A stretch of 27,058 nt of DNA from a virus, in the IMG/VR virus record IMGVR_UViG_3300020478_000052, positions 1 through 27,058 of that record; one strand, given 5' to 3'. A model generated the notes under the pieces. The model saw only the letters and a list, made by a program, of their open reading frames with translations, did no database searches and was not told the DNA's origin. Both the position numbers and the translations under genes were made by a program. Positions within the stretch are counted from its first letter, which is position 1, and each line of letters begins with the position of its first letter. This document shows positions 22,879 to 27,058 of the stretch, piece by piece.

Positions 22879-22906
22879 TTACAATTTTAAAAGAAAATGG
22901 TATACA
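22879..22906 (+). promoter_or_regulatory. Weak candidate promoter before the tiny TM gene
   Basis: TTACAA (22879-22884), 16 nt, then TGG-TATACA (22898-22906), an extended -10-like match. The predicted start site falls at the AGGAGG of the next gene, leaving almost no leader, which weakens the case. This gap (22874-22925) is the only untranslated space in the small-gene train. Confidence 0.2.
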
Positions 22907-22925
22907 CTTTTAGGAGGATAATATT

Positions 22926-23024
22926 ATGGACAAAATATTTGAAACAATTAAACACTTCTGGACAGACCATAAGGTTATTGCAGGTGTTGTTATATTAGTT
23001 GTTGTAATAGCAACTATTTTATAA
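22926..23024 (+). CDS. Single-TM micropeptide (32 aa)
   Basis: A 32-aa peptide preceded by a perfect AGGAGG (22912-22917). It has a short polar head (MDKIFETIKHFWTDHK) and an apolar helix VIAGVVILVVVIATIL to the C-terminus. The strong ribosome site indicates high expression. Its stop overlaps the next ATG (TAATG). Possible roles are a pinholin-like peptide or a lysis modulator; this is inference from size and topology. Confidence 0.65.
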   Translation: MDKIFETIKHFWTDHKVIAGVVILVVVIATIL

Positions 23025-23386
23025 TGAAGGTAAGCGAAAATACCTCAGTTGCCATGCCAATCAAAAATATGATTGGTATTGTTATAGCTGTAGCCATGGG
23101 TATATTTGCATACACCGAATTGACTTCTAGGTTGACTTCGTTAGAGACATCAAGAGAATTATTTAGTAGTGATTTACTTAAAAAGTCTGAGCAAGTTCCT
23201 ACTGACCAGGAACAGTTTATGTTGCTTGAACACATGGCTAGTCAAATAGAAGAGTTAGAAAAAGAAATGCAAGGCATGAGAAATAACACAGTTAATCTTA
23301 ATAGAGCTATGGAAGATATAAAAAATATAGAAGTAAACATAGAAAATATGAAAGATAAAATTAGAAATAATAATGGTAACTATTAA
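23024..23386 (+). CDS. TM + long coiled-coil protein (i-spanin-like candidate)
   Basis: A 120-aa protein. Residues 13-32 are apolar (KNMIGIVIAVAMGIFAYTEL); the rest is a long charged heptad-type helix with LTSRLTSLETSRELF, LEHMASQIEELEKEMQGM and NIENMKDKIRNN. An N-terminal membrane anchor followed by a periplasmic coiled coil is the architecture of inner-membrane spanins (Rz). A small lipoprotein (23592) lies two genes downstream, so a two-component spanin is possible. Similar 'MKVSENTSVxMP' proteins are familiar from marine phages, but without a proven role. Confidence 0.7.
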   Translation: MKVSENTSVAMPIKNMIGIVIAVAMGIFAYTELTSRLTSLETSRELFSSDLLKKSEQVPTDQEQFMLLEHMASQIEELEKEMQGMRNNTVNLNRAMEDIKNIEVNIENMKDKIRNNNGNY

Positions 23387-23595
23387 TGAACGATAAAATC
23401 ATTACAGTATTATTGGCTATTTTAATAGCACTATCTGGTTGGTCTTTATCCACAACAGTAGGTTTAAAATCAGATGTAGCAGTATTAAAAGAAAAGGTAT
23501 CTAAAATGGAAAAGGATATAGAAGAAGCTGTTTGGAATAGTATTGATTTAAGTAAAAAGAAAAAGAAGAAAAAGAATAAGAAGAAAAAGAAATGA
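23386..23595 (+). CDS. TM + coiled-coil protein with poly-Lys tail
   Basis: A 69-aa protein starting on the last base of the previous stop. N-terminal apolar helix IITVLLAILIALSGWSLS, then the heptad segment DVAVLKEKVSKMEKDIEEAV, and a tail made almost only of lysine (about residues 57-69). The first 45 residues align well with the gene at 23750 (LLIALGGWSLS ... AVLEDKVERLE), so the two are paralogues flanking the lipoprotein gene. It could be an inner-membrane spanin-like or lysis-regulator protein; the polycationic tail is unusual for Rz. Confidence 0.65.
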   Translation: MNDKIITVLLAILIALSGWSLSTTVGLKSDVAVLKEKVSKMEKDIEEAVWNSIDLSKKKKKKKNKKKKK

Positions 23596-23750
23596 AAATA
23601 ATATTTATAATTTTATTTATTATTTTAAGTGGTTGTGGTTATAATGTTAAACCTGATACAACAACTGTAGAGTATGGTACTTCTGAAAATGGTAAAGATA
23701 AAATTACTAAAGGAGTAAAGCAAACTTTTAAATGGGGTTGGAGTAAATAA
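23592..23750 (+). CDS. Mini-lipoprotein (52 aa), candidate outer-membrane spanin
   Basis: A 52-aa protein linked by ATGA to the previous gene and by TAATG to the next. It begins with an apolar signal peptide (MKIIFIILFIILSGCGYNVK) containing a textbook lipobox, Leu12-Ser-Gly-Cys15. The mature part would be about 38 residues and ends VKQTFKWGWSK. The size, lipobox and neighbouring TM/coiled-coil genes fit the o-spanin (Rz1-type) partner in a two-component spanin, which fuses inner and outer membranes at lysis. Mature o-spanins are often Pro-rich; this one is not, so a different envelope role is possible. Confidence 0.68.
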   Translation: MKIIFIILFIILSGCGYNVKPDTTTVEYGTSENGKDKITKGVKQTFKWGWSK

Positions 23751-24001
23751 TGATGGAAAAAATATTAACATTATTGGTTGGATTATTAATTGCTTTAGGA
23801 GGTTGGTCGCTTTCCAGAACATTTGAACTATCTACAGGTCAAGCAGTTCTTGAAGATAAAGTTGAAAGATTAGAAATGCAGCTAACATTAATAGATCAGA
23901 AGATGGATGAAATGTTTGATATGGATGAAGAGATTATGAAACAACACGAACAATTATTTAGAAAATTAGAACAAGGCAACACAGGGTATAGTTATAACTA
24001 A
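23750..24001 (+). CDS. TM + coiled-coil protein, paralogue of the 23386 gene
   Basis: An 83-aa protein starting on the last base of the lipoprotein stop (a second ATG follows immediately). It has an N-terminal apolar helix (ILTLLVGLLIALGGWSLS) and then an acidic heptad region, VLEDKVERLEMQLTLIDQKM and DEEIMKQHEQLFRKLEQ. It shares the 'LIAL-x-GWSLS ... AVL-x-x-KV-x-x-(L/M)E' pattern with the 23386 product but lacks the poly-lysine tail. Of the two paralogues it is the more typical i-spanin-type protein. Function otherwise unknown. Confidence 0.68.
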   Translation: MMEKILTLLVGLLIALGGWSLSRTFELSTGQAVLEDKVERLEMQLTLIDQKMDEMFDMDEEIMKQHEQLFRKLEQGNTGYSYN

Positions 24002-24087
24002 TGATATTAAGTATTTTATATGTAGGATTAATTTATTTATCTATAATTTTCTTACTTATAAAATGGAATAACGAGGAGATAAGATGA
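24001..24087 (+). CDS. Single-TM micropeptide (28 aa)
   Basis: A 28-aa peptide starting at the last base of the previous stop (TAATG) and overlapping the next ATG by ATGA. It is almost wholly apolar (ILSILYVGLIYLSIIFLLI), ending KWNNEEIR. Its last codons carry GAGGAG (24073-24078), the ribosome site of the next gene. It may be a true micropeptide or a leader kept for translational coupling. Confidence 0.45.
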   Translation: MILSILYVGLIYLSIIFLLIKWNNEEIR

Positions 24088-24299
24088 TAGAAGTTGTTTT
24101 TGCATTATTATTAATAGTAGATCACGAAATCAAGGAACATAGAATCCAAGATAGTTTGTCTAAATGTCTTAAAGCTAAAAGATATGCTATGAGAGATAAA
24201 AAAGCTGGAGATAGGGTTCAATATAAATGTATTAAATCAAAAGCTAACATAGAAATCTATATGGGAGAGAAGAAAATAACTTCTTTAATATTAGAATAA
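24084..24299 (+). CDS. Small protein with N-terminal apolar helix and two Cys
   Basis: A 71-aa protein with GAGGAG 5 nt upstream of ATG. The N-terminus MIEVVFALLLIVDHEIKEHR has a short apolar stretch that could be a signal peptide or anchor. Downstream are Cys28 (SLSKCLKAKRYAM) and Cys54 (RVQYKCIKSKANIEI), a spacing compatible with one disulfide in the periplasm. The pattern is familiar among marine podovirus/myovirus hypothetical proteins ('SLSxCLKAKR ... VxYxCxKSxA'), but I know of no function. It ends with TAATG coupling to the next gene. Confidence 0.7.
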   Translation: MIEVVFALLLIVDHEIKEHRIQDSLSKCLKAKRYAMRDKKAGDRVQYKCIKSKANIEIYMGEKKITSLILE

Positions 24300-24412
24300 T
24301 GATTGATAAAATTTTAATAAAATTCTTTGGTTTAATAGATGATCTAAATGAAAAGATAAGTAATCTATTAACCTTTAAATTATGTAGCTGTAAAAAAAAG
24401 AAAAAAAAATAA
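24299..24412 (+). CDS. Tiny protein with CxC and poly-Lys tail (37 aa)
   Basis: A 37-aa open frame coupled by TAATG. It reads as an amphipathic helix (MIDKILIKFFGLIDDLNEKI) followed by a CSC pair and a C-terminal run of six Lys. It is the third tiny product in this block with a lysine tail. The A-rich end (A8-G-A9) forms the T-tract of the leftward terminator on the opposite strand, so the coding sequence and terminator overlap. Translation is plausible but not certain. Confidence 0.45.
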   Translation: MIDKILIKFFGLIDDLNEKISNLLTFKLCSCKKKKKK

Positions 24413-24437
24413 GGCGACCATATTTCAGATCGCCTTA
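24410..24437. terminator. Bidirectional intrinsic terminator at the convergence point
   Basis: Stem TAAGGCGA (24410-24417) with TCGCCTTA (24430-24437), 12-nt loop. On the minus strand it is followed by a long T-tract (complement of the A-run before 24410), making a strong leftward terminator. On the plus strand the following TTAAATTTATTTAATC tract is weaker. It separates rightward late genes from the leftward 61-aa gene. Confidence 0.88.
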
Positions 24438-24444
24438 AATTTAT

Positions 24445-24630
24445 TTAATCTTTAATTTGTTTTTTATATTGCTTGATAAACTTTTCACTTCCAGTTTTAA
24501 AGTCATCATACAATATTCTCCAATAAACAGATAAATTGTTTTCAGAATATAATTTATCTATTTCTTCAAAGTAATTTAAACAAGCACTTGCGATAGCTTG
24601 TGCTTCTTTATCTTTTAATTTAAAGTTCAT
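24445..24630 (-). CDS. 61-aa protein driven by a consensus promoter
   Basis: A small leftward protein, MNFKLKDKEAQAIASACLNY followed by FEEIDKLYSENNLSVYWRIL, and a charged C-terminus. It looks helical and soluble, with no TM, zinc or clear HTH motif. Support for a real gene is strong: AGAAAGGA precedes the ATG, a perfect sigma-70 promoter lies at 24653-24681, and an intrinsic terminator begins 8 bases after its stop. Such a monocistronic unit resembles a phage 'moron' or an early host-modulating gene. Function unknown. It is opposite to the adjacent late operon and may be expressed immediately after infection by host polymerase. Confidence 0.8.
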   Translation of the reverse strand: MNFKLKDKEAQAIASACLNYFEEIDKLYSENNLSVYWRILYDDFKTGSEKFIKQYKKQIKD

Positions 24631-24652
24631 ATTGTTTTTCCTTTCTAAATCT

Positions 24653-24681
24653 ATTATATACTATTTGGATATGCTTGTCAA
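24653..24681 (-). promoter_or_regulatory. Perfect consensus sigma-70 promoter (leftward)
   Basis: Read on the minus strand: TTGACA (24681-24676), exactly 17 nt, then TATAAT (24658-24653). Both hexamers match consensus exactly. The predicted transcript starts near 24646 and leaves a 15-nt leader with AAAGGA before the ATG at 24630. No other promoter in the window comes near this quality. Confidence 0.9.
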
Positions 24682-24703
24682 GTGTTTTTTTTTATAGTAA
24701 AAT
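24675..24703 (+). promoter_or_regulatory. Possible divergent promoter sharing the -35 palindrome
   Basis: On the plus strand TTGTCA (24675-24680), 17 nt, then TAAAAT (24698-24703). The -35 lies within CTTGTCAAG, which also gives the leftward TTGACA. The predicted start site is at about 24710, at or next to the GTG of the following gene, so the message would be leaderless or the promoter is not the one used. Confidence 0.35.
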
Positions 24704-24708
24704 CAAGG

Positions 24709-24894
24709 GTGCAAAAAAAAACTTGGAATAAATCAAAGTTAAGAGAGTTTATTTGTGGTTATTGTAATTGGTGTAAGAAAGAATTATTAAATACCATGGG
24801 TGGATGGATTGTAAATGCAGAACACAAACACTTTTGCCATGATGGTAAGGATGGTTCTTGCTTTGATAAGTATTGTATATTTACTAAGAAATAA
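24709..24894 (+). CDS. Cys-rich, probably zinc-binding small protein
   Basis: About 61 aa from GTG 24709; the frame is open up to 24682 and the true start is unclear. The sequence includes FICGYCNWCKKEL (a C-x2-C-x2-C group), then EHKHFCHDGKDGSCFDKYC, rich in Cys and His and well suited to hold one or two zinc ions. That composition would be unlikely by chance in so AT-rich a genome and no better frame exists on the other strand. It lies between two leftward genes and its end overlaps the DnaA-like gene by 11 bases, tail to tail. A DNA- or protein-binding regulator is possible. No function is known to me. Confidence 0.6.
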   Translation: MQKKTWNKSKLREFICGYCNWCKKELLNTMGGWIVNAEHKHFCHDGKDGSCFDKYCIFTKK

Positions 24895-25417
24895 GTTCTT
24901 GAAACTCTTGCCAAATAGTTTGCTCATCACTCCAGAATCTTCTTTTATGCAGCTTCATTTCTATTGAATGTAAAACTGTAGTATGATCTTGTCCAAAAAT
25001 TCTACCTATATCTGATAGACTCATCTTATATTTTTCATTTAATATATTGTGAATAATATTTCTTGATCTAACAATATCTGTAGTTCTAGTCTTGGTAAAT
25101 AATTCTTTCTTACTTACTTCATACTTAATACAAACTTTATTAATTACAGAATCTATTTCTATTTTCTTAGGTTTTCTAAATTGATAACCAATAATCTTTC
25201 GTTCCATCTGTCTTGGTACAATATGTGTTTCTTTTATTTCTGTAATATGATTTGACATTTTTTGTTGTGCTAACTCAAAACCTTTTTTAAATCCTGCTTT
25301 ATACAACTTTAATTCTCTATCTGATAATAAATAAAAAGCTATCTTATGTTTATAAATAAAGTCATTGTTGTTTATTTTTTTAATATGTTTTTGAAATTCT
25401 TGTTTATATAAAGTCAT
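24884..25417 (-). CDS. DnaA domain-IV-like DNA-binding protein
   Basis: A 177-aa protein. ATG 25417 is chosen over an in-frame upstream ATG at 25453 because GGGGGA sits 4 bases before it. Residues ~88-160 carry the DnaA C-terminal DNA-binding signature: IEIDSVINKVCIKYEVSKKE, IVRSRNIIHNIL, MSLSDIGRIFGQDHTTVLHS. The GQDHTTVLH motif is the DnaA-box-contact helix. The AAA+ ATPase domain of DnaA is absent; in its place is a ~85-residue helical basic N-terminus with no recognised domain. It could mark the phage origin, recruit host replication proteins, or block host DnaA; none is proven. It belongs to the leftward replication group. Confidence 0.85.
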   Translation of the reverse strand: MTLYKQEFQKHIKKINNNDFIYKHKIAFYLLSDRELKLYKAGFKKGFELAQQKMSNHITEIKETHIVPRQMERKIIGYQFRKPKKIEIDSVINKVCIKYEVSKKELFTKTRTTDIVRSRNIIHNILNEKYKMSLSDIGRIFGQDHTTVLHSIEMKLHKRRFWSDEQTIWQEFQELIS

Positions 25418-25467
25418 AAATCCCCCTATAAATTTGTTTGTTTTTTTTATCAATGTAAACTAATGAG

Positions 25468-25632
25468 TTATGCTCTCATCAATTCTTCTTTTGCCTTCTC
25501 TATTTTCCAAATAAGTCTATAAGAATCTTTCTGATACTTATCTACTTTCCTTTTGGCTTCCAGGTACTTCTCGTGTTTCTTCTGTTGAAGATCCCTGTAC
25601 TTTTGAAGGCGAGTTCTCAACTCTTGTTCCAT
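25468..25632 (-). CDS. Small coiled-coil protein overlapping the upstream gene out of frame (54 aa)
   Basis: A 54-aa open frame read leftward, MEQELRTRLQKYRDLQQKKH then EKYLEAKRKVDKYQKDSYRL and a tail IWKIEKAKEELMRA. It is a strongly heptad-like amphipathic helix. AAGGAG lies 4 bases before its ATG. It starts 95 bases inside the 3' end of the 25538-25804 gene in another frame; the encoded C-terminus of that gene looks low-quality (SPSKVQGSSTEETREV) while this one looks protein-like. It fills the space before the DnaA-like gene and should count as real. Function unknown; perhaps a partner-binding helical protein. Confidence 0.6.
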   Translation of the reverse strand: MEQELRTRLQKYRDLQQKKHEKYLEAKRKVDKYQKDSYRLIWKIEKAKEELMRA

Positions 25633-25804
25633 TCTTCTCCTTTTTCACTTTGGTAAAGTCTATTTTAATTGCTGAGACTTTACATTCTACATACTCTCCT
25701 TGTGCGTCAGGATTAGCAGCTTTCTTTACATCATCAAATCTTTCAACCAGTTCAAAACTAGCTTCGCCAGATTTAATTCTTATATACTTATCGGTTTTTA
25801 TCAT
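25538..25804 (-). CDS. Small hypothetical protein of the replication group
   Basis: An 88-aa protein; the ATG lies within the end of the previous gene (17-base overlap), so it is probably coupled; no clear Shine-Dalgarno. The N-terminal 55 residues are well formed: KTDKYIRIKSGEASFELVER, then DAQGEYVECKVSAIKIDFTK. These suggest a compact alpha/beta fold. The last ~30 residues are Ser/Glu/Lys-rich and overlap, in another frame, the 54-aa coiled-coil gene, so this C-terminus is probably disordered. No known domain. Position suggests a DNA-replication accessory or a small binding protein. Confidence 0.6.
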   Translation of the reverse strand: MIKTDKYIRIKSGEASFELVERFDDVKKAANPDAQGEYVECKVSAIKIDFTKVKKEKNGTRVENSPSKVQGSSTEETREVPGSQKESR

Positions 25805-26087
25805 TTTTGTCTATATCTTTTTTGTGTAGGTCAAAAGTCATATCATTATATACTGATAAATCGTGATAATTGTCAGCTTTATATCCTCTTGTGCTTCTGA
25901 ATAATTTAAGTGTCATCATAAGCTGACCTACTTGATGTGGTTTTATTTTCTTTTTTAAATTGGCGGCTAATATTAAAGTAAATAGCTCGGCAAGTATAGC
26001 AAAATTGTATTGGTAATCGCCATATTCTTTTTGACGATCCGATACAATCTTCTTCTTAATCTCTTTGTCTATGTCTGTAATTTTCAT
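25788..26087 (-). CDS. DUF6378-like protein
   Basis: A 99-aa protein. I use ATG 26087 rather than an upstream in-frame ATG at 26159, whose first 24 residues (MLPLSFLGNAPSLFVFF) look like noncoding translation. Landmarks: VSDRQKEYGDYQYNFAILAE, then KPHQVGQLMMTLKLFRSTRG and DNYHDLSVYNDMTFDL. The 'R-x-x-YGD-x-x-x-NF ... V-x-x-x-MM-x-x-K-x-x-R ... Dn-x-DLxxY' pattern matches the DUF6378 family found in phages and related to small MazG-like folds in style. Role unknown; a nucleotide-metabolism link is speculative. The 124-base gap upstream (26088-26211) holds only a small inverted repeat (TTGCC ... GGCAA, 26134-26156). Confidence 0.72.
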   Translation of the reverse strand: MKITDIDKEIKKKIVSDRQKEYGDYQYNFAILAELFTLILAANLKKKIKPHQVGQLMMTLKLFRSTRGYKADNYHDLSVYNDMTFDLHKKDIDKNDKNR

Positions 26088-26211
26088 ATTGTTTTTAAAG
26101 GTATGGCAGAAGAAAACAAATAAAGAGGGAGCATTGCCAAGAAAGGAAAGAGGCAACATGATTCGCTACTCAAAAAAACTTCCGCCACACCATTGAACCA
26201 CAAAATCTAAA

Positions 26212-26544
26212 TTAGTATTTGTAGTTCTGTTTGTTATAACCTGATCCTTGACCTTTTGCAAACTTGTTTGGTGCAAAAGACGACTGCGGTCCTCTCGGCT
26301 TTGCAGGTGCTGAACCAGTATTCGATGGTGTCAAGACTACATTAATAATCCCTGTGGGATTACCTTGTTCGTCAAGATCATCAAATCCTGCTTGGTTGTA
26401 CCATGTTTCTCCAATTTTTACACCTATTCTCCAGGTTTTTCCTTCTGGTGAATTTGGATTTATTGGTGCAACAAATATAGGTCTATTATCTCCTTGCTGC
26501 TTATCTGGATTTTGTGATAACTTTATATATATCTTATCACTCAT
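26212..26544 (-). CDS. Small protein with Gly/Asn/Gln-rich tail, possible ssDNA-binding role
   Basis: A 110-aa protein with AGGAG upstream and a 4-base overlap with the annealing-protein gene. The N-terminal ~70 residues (KIYIKLSQNPDKQQGDNRPI, EGKTWRIGVKIGETWYNQAG, IINVVLTPSN) read as a small beta domain. The tail (PAKPRGPQSSFAPNKFAKGQ, then GSGYNKQNYKY) is disordered, basic and Gly/Gln/Asn-rich. Pairing with an ERF-type annealing protein suggests an ssDNA-binding or recombination accessory protein. No true OB-fold SSB motif or acidic C-terminal tip is seen, so that is inference only. Confidence 0.7.
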   Translation of the reverse strand: MSDKIYIKLSQNPDKQQGDNRPIFVAPINPNSPEGKTWRIGVKIGETWYNQAGFDDLDEQGNPTGIINVVLTPSNTGSAPAKPRGPQSSFAPNKFAKGQGSGYNKQNYKY

Positions 26545-27058
26545 TGTGTTACTCCTTGTCTATTGAGTTGTGTTTCATGTGTTTCATATAGATCAGTAAT
26601 CTGTCTATACACACGAACATTATTATTAGGATCAAATAAGTTAGGATTTTGTTTTCTAAATTTCCTAAGAGCATAAATATCATTAATAGATTTTATAGCT
26701 TCTCTTACTTGATTCATATCAATGTCTATATCAACATTGGCATGATCTGTACCACTTCGTTGTGGAATTTTATTAAAAGGTTTTGCCTTGTAGCCATCTT
26801 CATTATCTAAACCTGTCTTTAAATGTAAAGCATTTAGGTAAGCATACTTCTTAGCATAGCTCATACCATTACCTGTACCAAACTTATCTAAGTTTCCCAT
26901 TGCACTACAACCTGATACTTCTATAAATTGTTTTGCATCTTCAACATCATGTATCTTCATGTTGCAAGTAACCAATATAAAATTATCTGTTAGTTGATTG
27001 TCGTATGTACAGATAGGATATAATCCATTGTTAAGTAATGCTTCCATTGCCACTCTCT
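26541..27058 (-). CDS. ERF-family single-strand annealing protein (5' truncated)
   Basis: The frame is open to the right edge, so the N-terminus lies outside; the visible part is about 170 residues. The conserved ERF segment is present: GTGNGMSYAKKYAYLNALHL followed by KTGLDNEDGYKAKPF, corresponding to the 'G-x-x-x-(S/T)YA-(K/R)-(K/R)Y-x-L ... L-D-x-x-D-G' pattern. Upstream, NNGLYPICTYDNQLTDNFIL and VTCNMKIHD fit the fold's early strands. The C-terminal ~75 residues (NIDIDMNQVREAIKSIND ...) are helical. These recombinases anneal complementary single strands for phage recombination and concatemer repair. It is the most upstream member of the leftward cluster in this window. Confidence 0.85.
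   Translation of the reverse strand, partial: RVAMEALLNNGLYPICTYDNQLTDNFILVTCNMKIHDVEDAKQFIEVSGCSAMGNLDKFGTGNGMSYAKKYAYLNALHLKTGLDNEDGYKAKPFNKIPQRSGTDHANVDIDIDMNQVREAIKSINDIYALRKFRKQNPNLFDPNNNVRVYRQITDLYETHETQLNRQGVTQ

Noticed and set aside
25423-25457. Promoter-like TTGATA-17-TATAGG upstream of the DnaA-like gene
   Set aside because: The -10 would overlap the Shine-Dalgarno, leaving no leader with a ribosome site; A-tract spacer makes chance matches likely.
26157-26196. Plus-strand mini-ORF MIRYSKKLPPHH with AGGAAAGAGG upstream
   Set aside because: Twelve residues only, in a short gap between leftward genes; a chance ribosome-site match cannot be separated from coding.
26264-26566. 100-aa plus-strand open frame opposite the 26212-26544 gene
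   Set aside because: Lies opposite a gene with good AGGAG and proper coupling; its sequence (many Gly/Phe/Pro) looks like translated antisense.
1-27058. tRNA genes, CRISPR arrays, insertion sequences, integrase or attachment site
   Set aside because: I looked for cloverleaf-type stretches, regularly spaced repeats, transposase or tyrosine/serine recombinase motifs and saw none; a tRNAscan-SE run would settle the tRNA question.

Overview
The window is a contiguous piece of a tailed-phage (podovirus-type) genome. It is strongly AT-rich, tightly packed, and many genes start on the last base of the previous stop codon (TAATG or ATGA). The very low GC, lysine/asparagine-rich proteins and small-gene complement suggest a marine alphaproteobacterial host, possibly a SAR11-type pelagiphage. 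That host call is inference from style; nothing in the sequence proves it. No integrase, tRNA, CRISPR array, insertion sequence or phage RNA polymerase is visible here.

Layout. (1) 1-3112: the 3' end of the large terminase, four tiny genes, a T7-type portal (head-tail connector) and a Bbp19-like small protein. (2) 3115-5661: scaffold, a 56-aa gene, major capsid protein and probable cement protein, closed by a strong intrinsic terminator. The head block resembles that of Bordetella phage BPP-1. (3) 5662-15130: a small gene, then T7-like tail tubular proteins A and B, a gp13-like GNAT-fold protein and three internal virion (ejection) proteins. (4) 15149-20777: tail fibre with a T7-type N-terminus and three internal ~118-aa repeats, a DUF4376-like protein, and LamG/SPRY and DUF7483-like adhesion proteins encoded in one frame but separated by a single stop codon. 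(5) 20811-24412: lysis and accessory block with coiled-coil/TM holin-like protein, a PD-(D/E)XK nuclease-like protein, an M15 peptidase endolysin, a holin-like protein, then a train of tiny TM, coiled-coil, lipoprotein and poly-lysine-tailed proteins that may include a spanin pair. (6) 24410-24894: a bidirectional terminator, a 61-aa leftward gene with a perfect consensus sigma-70 promoter, and a divergent Cys-rich gene. (7) 24884-27058, leftward: replication/recombination genes encoding a DnaA domain-IV-like protein, a small coiled-coil gene overlapping a second gene out of frame, a DUF6378-like protein, a small protein with a Gly/Asn/Gln-rich tail, and an ERF-family single-strand annealing protein running off the end.

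How it fits together: rightward late genes (packaging, head, tail, lysis) converge at about 24.41 kb with leftward early/middle DNA-metabolism genes. The capsid/cement pair has its own terminator, which would raise their transcript dose as the terminator after gene 10 does in T7. The least explained parts are the promoter-61-aa gene-terminator unit, the duplicated TM/coiled-coil genes around a mini-lipoprotein, the ILTGP/KKTLLG small-protein family upstream of the portal, and the stand-alone DnaA DNA-binding domain.
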